This document shows, in pieces, positions 5,861-7,969 of a stretch of DNA of 7,969 nucleotides. This DNA comes from Competibacteraceae bacterium UBA6584 (GTDB taxonomy: Bacteria; Pseudomonadota; Gammaproteobacteria; Competibacterales; Competibacteraceae). A program made the translations under genes and the position numbers. The DNA is taken from assembly GCA_002433805.1 (NCBI GenBank), contig DJIW01000129.1, forward strand, positions 1 through 7,969. The letters run 5' to 3'. A model generated the notes under the pieces. The model had not been told where the DNA came from. It made no database searches and was given only the letters and a program-made list of their open reading frames with translations. The stretch's first letter is position 1. Each line of letters opens with the position of its first letter.

Positions 5861-7969
5861 ATGAAAGCAAAACCGGTCTCAACCCGCTTAACACCCGCAG
5901 TGCTTGCCGTGCTCTGGTGCTTGCTGACTTTGTTCAGCCCCGCCGCGCAACCCGCGCCGGTCGCCTATCTGGAATCCCCCTCGCCGCAAGCCTATTTCCG
6001 CAGCGGGATCGGCTTGATCCGGGGCTGGTCGTGTGAGGCGGGGCCCGTCGAGATCAGCGTCGACGGCGGGCCGCTCCAGGCGACAGGGTACGGCACCGAG
6101 CGGCCCGACACCGCAACGGTGTGCGGGCGCACCAACACCGGCTTTGGGCTGATTTACAACTGGAACCGCCTCGGTCAAGGCGTCCATAACCTGCGGGCGC
6201 TGGTGGGCGGCGTCGAATTCGCCAACGTCAACTTCACGGTCGCCACGCTGGGCGGTGAATTCATCACCGGATTGACCGGAACCTATACGGTGCCGGATTT
6301 TCCCGCGCCGGGCGCTACCGCCAGGATCAGTTGGTCGCAGCCGCATCAGAACTTTGTGTTCATCCGCCAAACCAACGCGCCGCCGGTCGACAATCCACCC
6401 CGTTCGACCCAAGCGCGGCTGGAATCGCCCGAGCAAGGCTCGTCCGAAAGCGGCATCGGCCTGATCCGGGGTTGGGTCTGTTCGGCCAGCCGCGTCGAGA
6501 TCAGCATCGACGGCGGGCCGCTGATGGCCACCGCCCAAGGCACCGACCGGCCCGATACGGCGCAAGCCTGCAACCGTACCGATACCGGCTTTGGATTGAC
6601 CCACAACTGGAACAGCACCGGCGACGGGGTTCACAACATCCGCGCGTTCGCCGACGGGGTGGAGTTCGCCAACGTCAATTTCAACGTGACGACCTTAGGC
6701 GCTCCTTTTCTGACCGGCCTGCTGGATAAAATCCGCTTGCTGGGCTTTCCGGGCGCGGGAACGGCGGCCACCGCCCAAGCGGCGGGCGCTGAGACCGCCA
6801 CCACCGTCCAGTGGTCCGAACCCGATCAGAACTTTGTGATCGCCGATTCCACCGCCACCGGTTTCAAAATCGCCGTCGTTTCCGCCGTCACCGATCTTTT
6901 GAACAAATTCGCCGTGTTGGGGGTCAGCTCTCAGTCATCGGATAGCATCGGCGTCCATGCCAGCAAAAACGCCCAAGGCCAGCCCAGCGATATCAGCGGG
7001 TTGACGTGGGCGGACACCAACACCCAAGCCTGGGCCGATTTGCGTCTGGGCGCGGATGGCCTGCCCAACGCCTATCAAGACTCCTCCGGCGCGCGAGCGC
7101 AATTGAGTCAGATCACCGCCAATTCCGTGACCGTTCAATTTCTCGACGCCTCCGGTCAGGCCCGAGGCAATCCAGTGACCACGACGATCAACGGCGGTTT
7201 TCTGCAAATTCTGCAACAAGCGGCCAACCAGATTAAGGGGCTAGCTCCAGCCGCTTCATCCTCTCAGCAAGCCTTGATCGGGCGCGTTGGATTGGCGGAC
7301 GCGGACGAGGCGGCCTCTTCCATCAGCGATGCGATCCGTTTTTCCTTAAACGCCCTCTTAGTCAGATTGTTTGGATCAGGCAGTATCGCGACGGGCGAGC
7401 TGCTATGCGCGATCCGCACGGCCGCCAACACCGCCGGAGTGGCCAGCACCGTCGCCGCAACCGGCTGTCAGTCGCCGATGATCACCAACTTTCTGGCGCT
7501 GGCCAACAATCCGAGCACCCAAGCCTCGGCCTTGGATGCGGCCTTGGACAGGAGAGTGGAACAAGCCCTGCTGCTGGTGCAAGACGTGACGGTGGCGCCT
7601 TGCGCGGCCCCGGCCGACAGCGCTGGCTGCTTGTTACCGGCGGCGGCCGCGCTGCGGCAAGTCGCCGCTCCTCCGGCCAGGCAACTCCTTCCCGATGATG
7701 TCCCACCCGTCAATATCGCCGTACCGAACGTCGTCGGGCTGAATTCCAGCGCCGCGTCGACAGCCATTACGACTGCGGGGTTGACGGTAGGGAACATCCT
7801 TGATGAAACCAGTTCCACAGTTCCAGCCGGCAATATCATCAGGCAAGAACCTCTCGCTGGCACATCTGTTGTGCCAGGGACCAAAGTCAATCTAGTACGT
7901 TCCTCCGGCCTGACTCCAATAACTGTACCTGACGTGCGCGGGCAATCCCAGAGCGCGGCGACCAGCGCC
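5861..7969 (+). CDS. secreted modular protein with duplicated cysteine-pair domain and C-terminal PASTA repeats (partial, runs off window)
   Basis: There are 703 codons with no stop. Residues 1-32 form a signal peptide: Lys2, Lys4 and Arg9, then a hydrophobic core to about Phe25, with SPA (26-28) as a likely cleavage site. Cys20 follows Trp, so it is not a lipobox. Two related domains follow (about 37-168 and 187-327), each with LESP, SGIGLIRGW, a cysteine, DGGPL, RPDTA, a second cysteine 30 residues on, RT-x-TGFGL, GVEFANVNF, and a tail ending in QNFV. Residues 330-610 contain alternating beta-like and helical stretches plus Cys516, Cys536, Cys581 and Cys590, with no family I recognise. Residues 619-683 form a PASTA domain (VPNVVGL, AGL-x-VG, VPAG-x-I-x-x-QEP-x-AGT, VPGTKVNLV), and a second begins at 688 (VPDVRGQS). 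The protein is inferred to be exported and perhaps to bind peptidoglycan. No kinase, transpeptidase or protease motif is seen. Confidence 0.85.
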   Translation, partial: MKAKPVSTRLTPAVLAVLWCLLTLFSPAAQPAPVAYLESPSPQAYFRSGIGLIRGWSCEAGPVEISVDGGPLQATGYGTERPDTATVCGRTNTGFGLIYNWNRLGQGVHNLRALVGGVEFANVNFTVATLGGEFITGLTGTYTVPDFPAPGATARISWSQPHQNFVFIRQTNAPPVDNPPRSTQARLESPEQGSSESGIGLIRGWVCSASRVEISIDGGPLMATAQGTDRPDTAQACNRTDTGFGLTHNWNSTGDGVHNIRAFADGVEFANVNFNVTTLGAPFLTGLLDKIRLLGFPGAGTAATAQAAGAETATTVQWSEPDQNFVIADSTATGFKIAVVSAVTDLLNKFAVLGVSSQSSDSIGVHASKNAQGQPSDISGLTWADTNTQAWADLRLGADGLPNAYQDSSGARAQLSQITANSVTVQFLDASGQARGNPVTTTINGGFLQILQQAANQIKGLAPAASSSQQALIGRVGLADADEAASSISDAIRFSLNALLVRLFGSGSIATGELLCAIRTAANTAGVASTVAATGCQSPMITNFLALANNPSTQASALDAALDRRVEQALLLVQDVTVAPCAAPADSAGCLLPAAAALRQVAAPPARQLLPDDVPPVNIAVPNVVGLNSSAASTAITTAGLTVGNILDETSSTVPAGNIIRQEPLAGTSVVPGTKVNLVRSSGLTPITVPDVRGQSQSAATSA
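6005..6256 (+). repeat. first copy of the SGIGLIRGW/cysteine-pair domain core
   Basis: Residues 49-132 of the PASTA protein. It aligns without gaps to residues 198-281 and, by hand count, shares about 59 of 84 residues (70%). Conserved positions include GIGLIRGW, Cys58, VEIS-x-DGGPL, RPDTA, Cys88, RT-x-TGFGL, NWN, GVHN and GVEFANVNF. The two cysteines probably form a disulfide in the periplasm or outside. I cannot name the family; it looks like a small beta-rich domain. Confidence 0.8.
6452..6703 (+). repeat. second copy of the SGIGLIRGW/cysteine-pair domain core
   Basis: Residues 198-281, with Cys207 and Cys237 at the same spacing as in copy one. The similarity extends into the C-terminal tail ending in W-S-x-P-x-QNFV, but this copy carries an insertion rich in Ala and Thr (about residues 300-312). 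DNA similarity is also high, which suggests duplication within the gene instead of independent acquisition. Confidence 0.8.
7715..7909 (+). other. region encoding a complete PASTA domain
   Basis: Residues 619-683 follow the PASTA pattern closely: a start of VPNVVGL, a helix with small residues (SSAASTAITTAGL), TVGNILDE, VPAGNIIRQEP, AGTSVVPGTKVNLVRSSG. PASTA domains (about 65 residues) are known from the extracellular parts of bacterial serine/threonine kinases and class B penicillin-binding proteins, where some bind muropeptides. A second unit starts at 7922 and is cut by the window edge. Confidence 0.88.

Noticed and set aside
5861..5960. Lipoprotein reading of the PASTA protein (Cys20 as lipid anchor)
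   Set aside because: The residues before Cys20 are Val-Leu-Trp. A lipobox needs a small residue just before the cysteine, so an ordinary signal peptide is the better reading.
5888..6634. 248-codon minus-strand open frame opposite the duplicated domains
   Set aside because: Its internal repetition (for example PAVDADLD appearing twice) only mirrors the duplication of the plus-strand gene, which has a signal peptide, a ribosome site and PASTA domains.
1..7969. CRISPR array, tRNA or rRNA gene, insertion sequence, integrase or attachment site
   Set aside because: I scanned for regularly spaced direct repeats, conserved tRNA/rRNA blocks and transposase or integrase motifs and found none. The only long repeats are the two coding domain copies.

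Overview
The window looks like a piece of a GC-rich gammaproteobacterial chromosome. Three things support this: the purH-purD gene order, a YcgL-family gene (a family largely confined to Gammaproteobacteria), and close residue-level agreement of PurH and PurD with gammaproteobacterial forms. The paired SG(I/V)GLIRGW...C domains of the last gene remind me of secreted proteins from Competibacter-like and sulfur-oxidising gammaproteobacteria. That placement is from memory and weak.

Layout. Positions 1-184 carry no gene I can support, only an imperfect hairpin beyond the end of purD. Positions 185-3814 hold three minus-strand genes in tight series: a beta-carbonic anhydrase, purH and purD, with gaps of 48 and 39 nt, so they could be one transcript. 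PurH does the last two steps of de novo IMP synthesis and PurD the second step. The anhydrase interconverts CO2 and bicarbonate, a substrate of PurK and carbamoyl-phosphate synthetase. An 85-nt divergent region (3815-3899) separates this cluster from two plus-strand genes, ycgL and a fold-type-I PLP aminotransferase, which are 19 nt apart.

Positions 5383-5860 are a 478-nt non-coding stretch. It contains a good candidate terminator whose stem competes with an upstream alternative stem, a second small hairpin, and an 8-bp perfect inverted repeat downstream of a possible -10 box.

The most unusual content is the final open frame, from 5861 to the window edge (703 codons, no stop). It encodes a probably secreted modular protein: a signal peptide, two closely related copies of a domain of no family I can name (each with two cysteines at identical spacing), a long middle region of unknown fold, and at the C-terminus one complete PASTA domain plus the start of a second. 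PASTA domains are best known from Gram-positive serine/threonine kinases and penicillin-binding proteins, where they sense cell-wall fragments, so a secreted kinase-less PASTA protein in a Gram-negative setting is worth following up. The PASTA end also has clearly lower GC and different codon use from the rest of the gene. I saw no CRISPR array, tRNA, rRNA, insertion sequence or phage gene.
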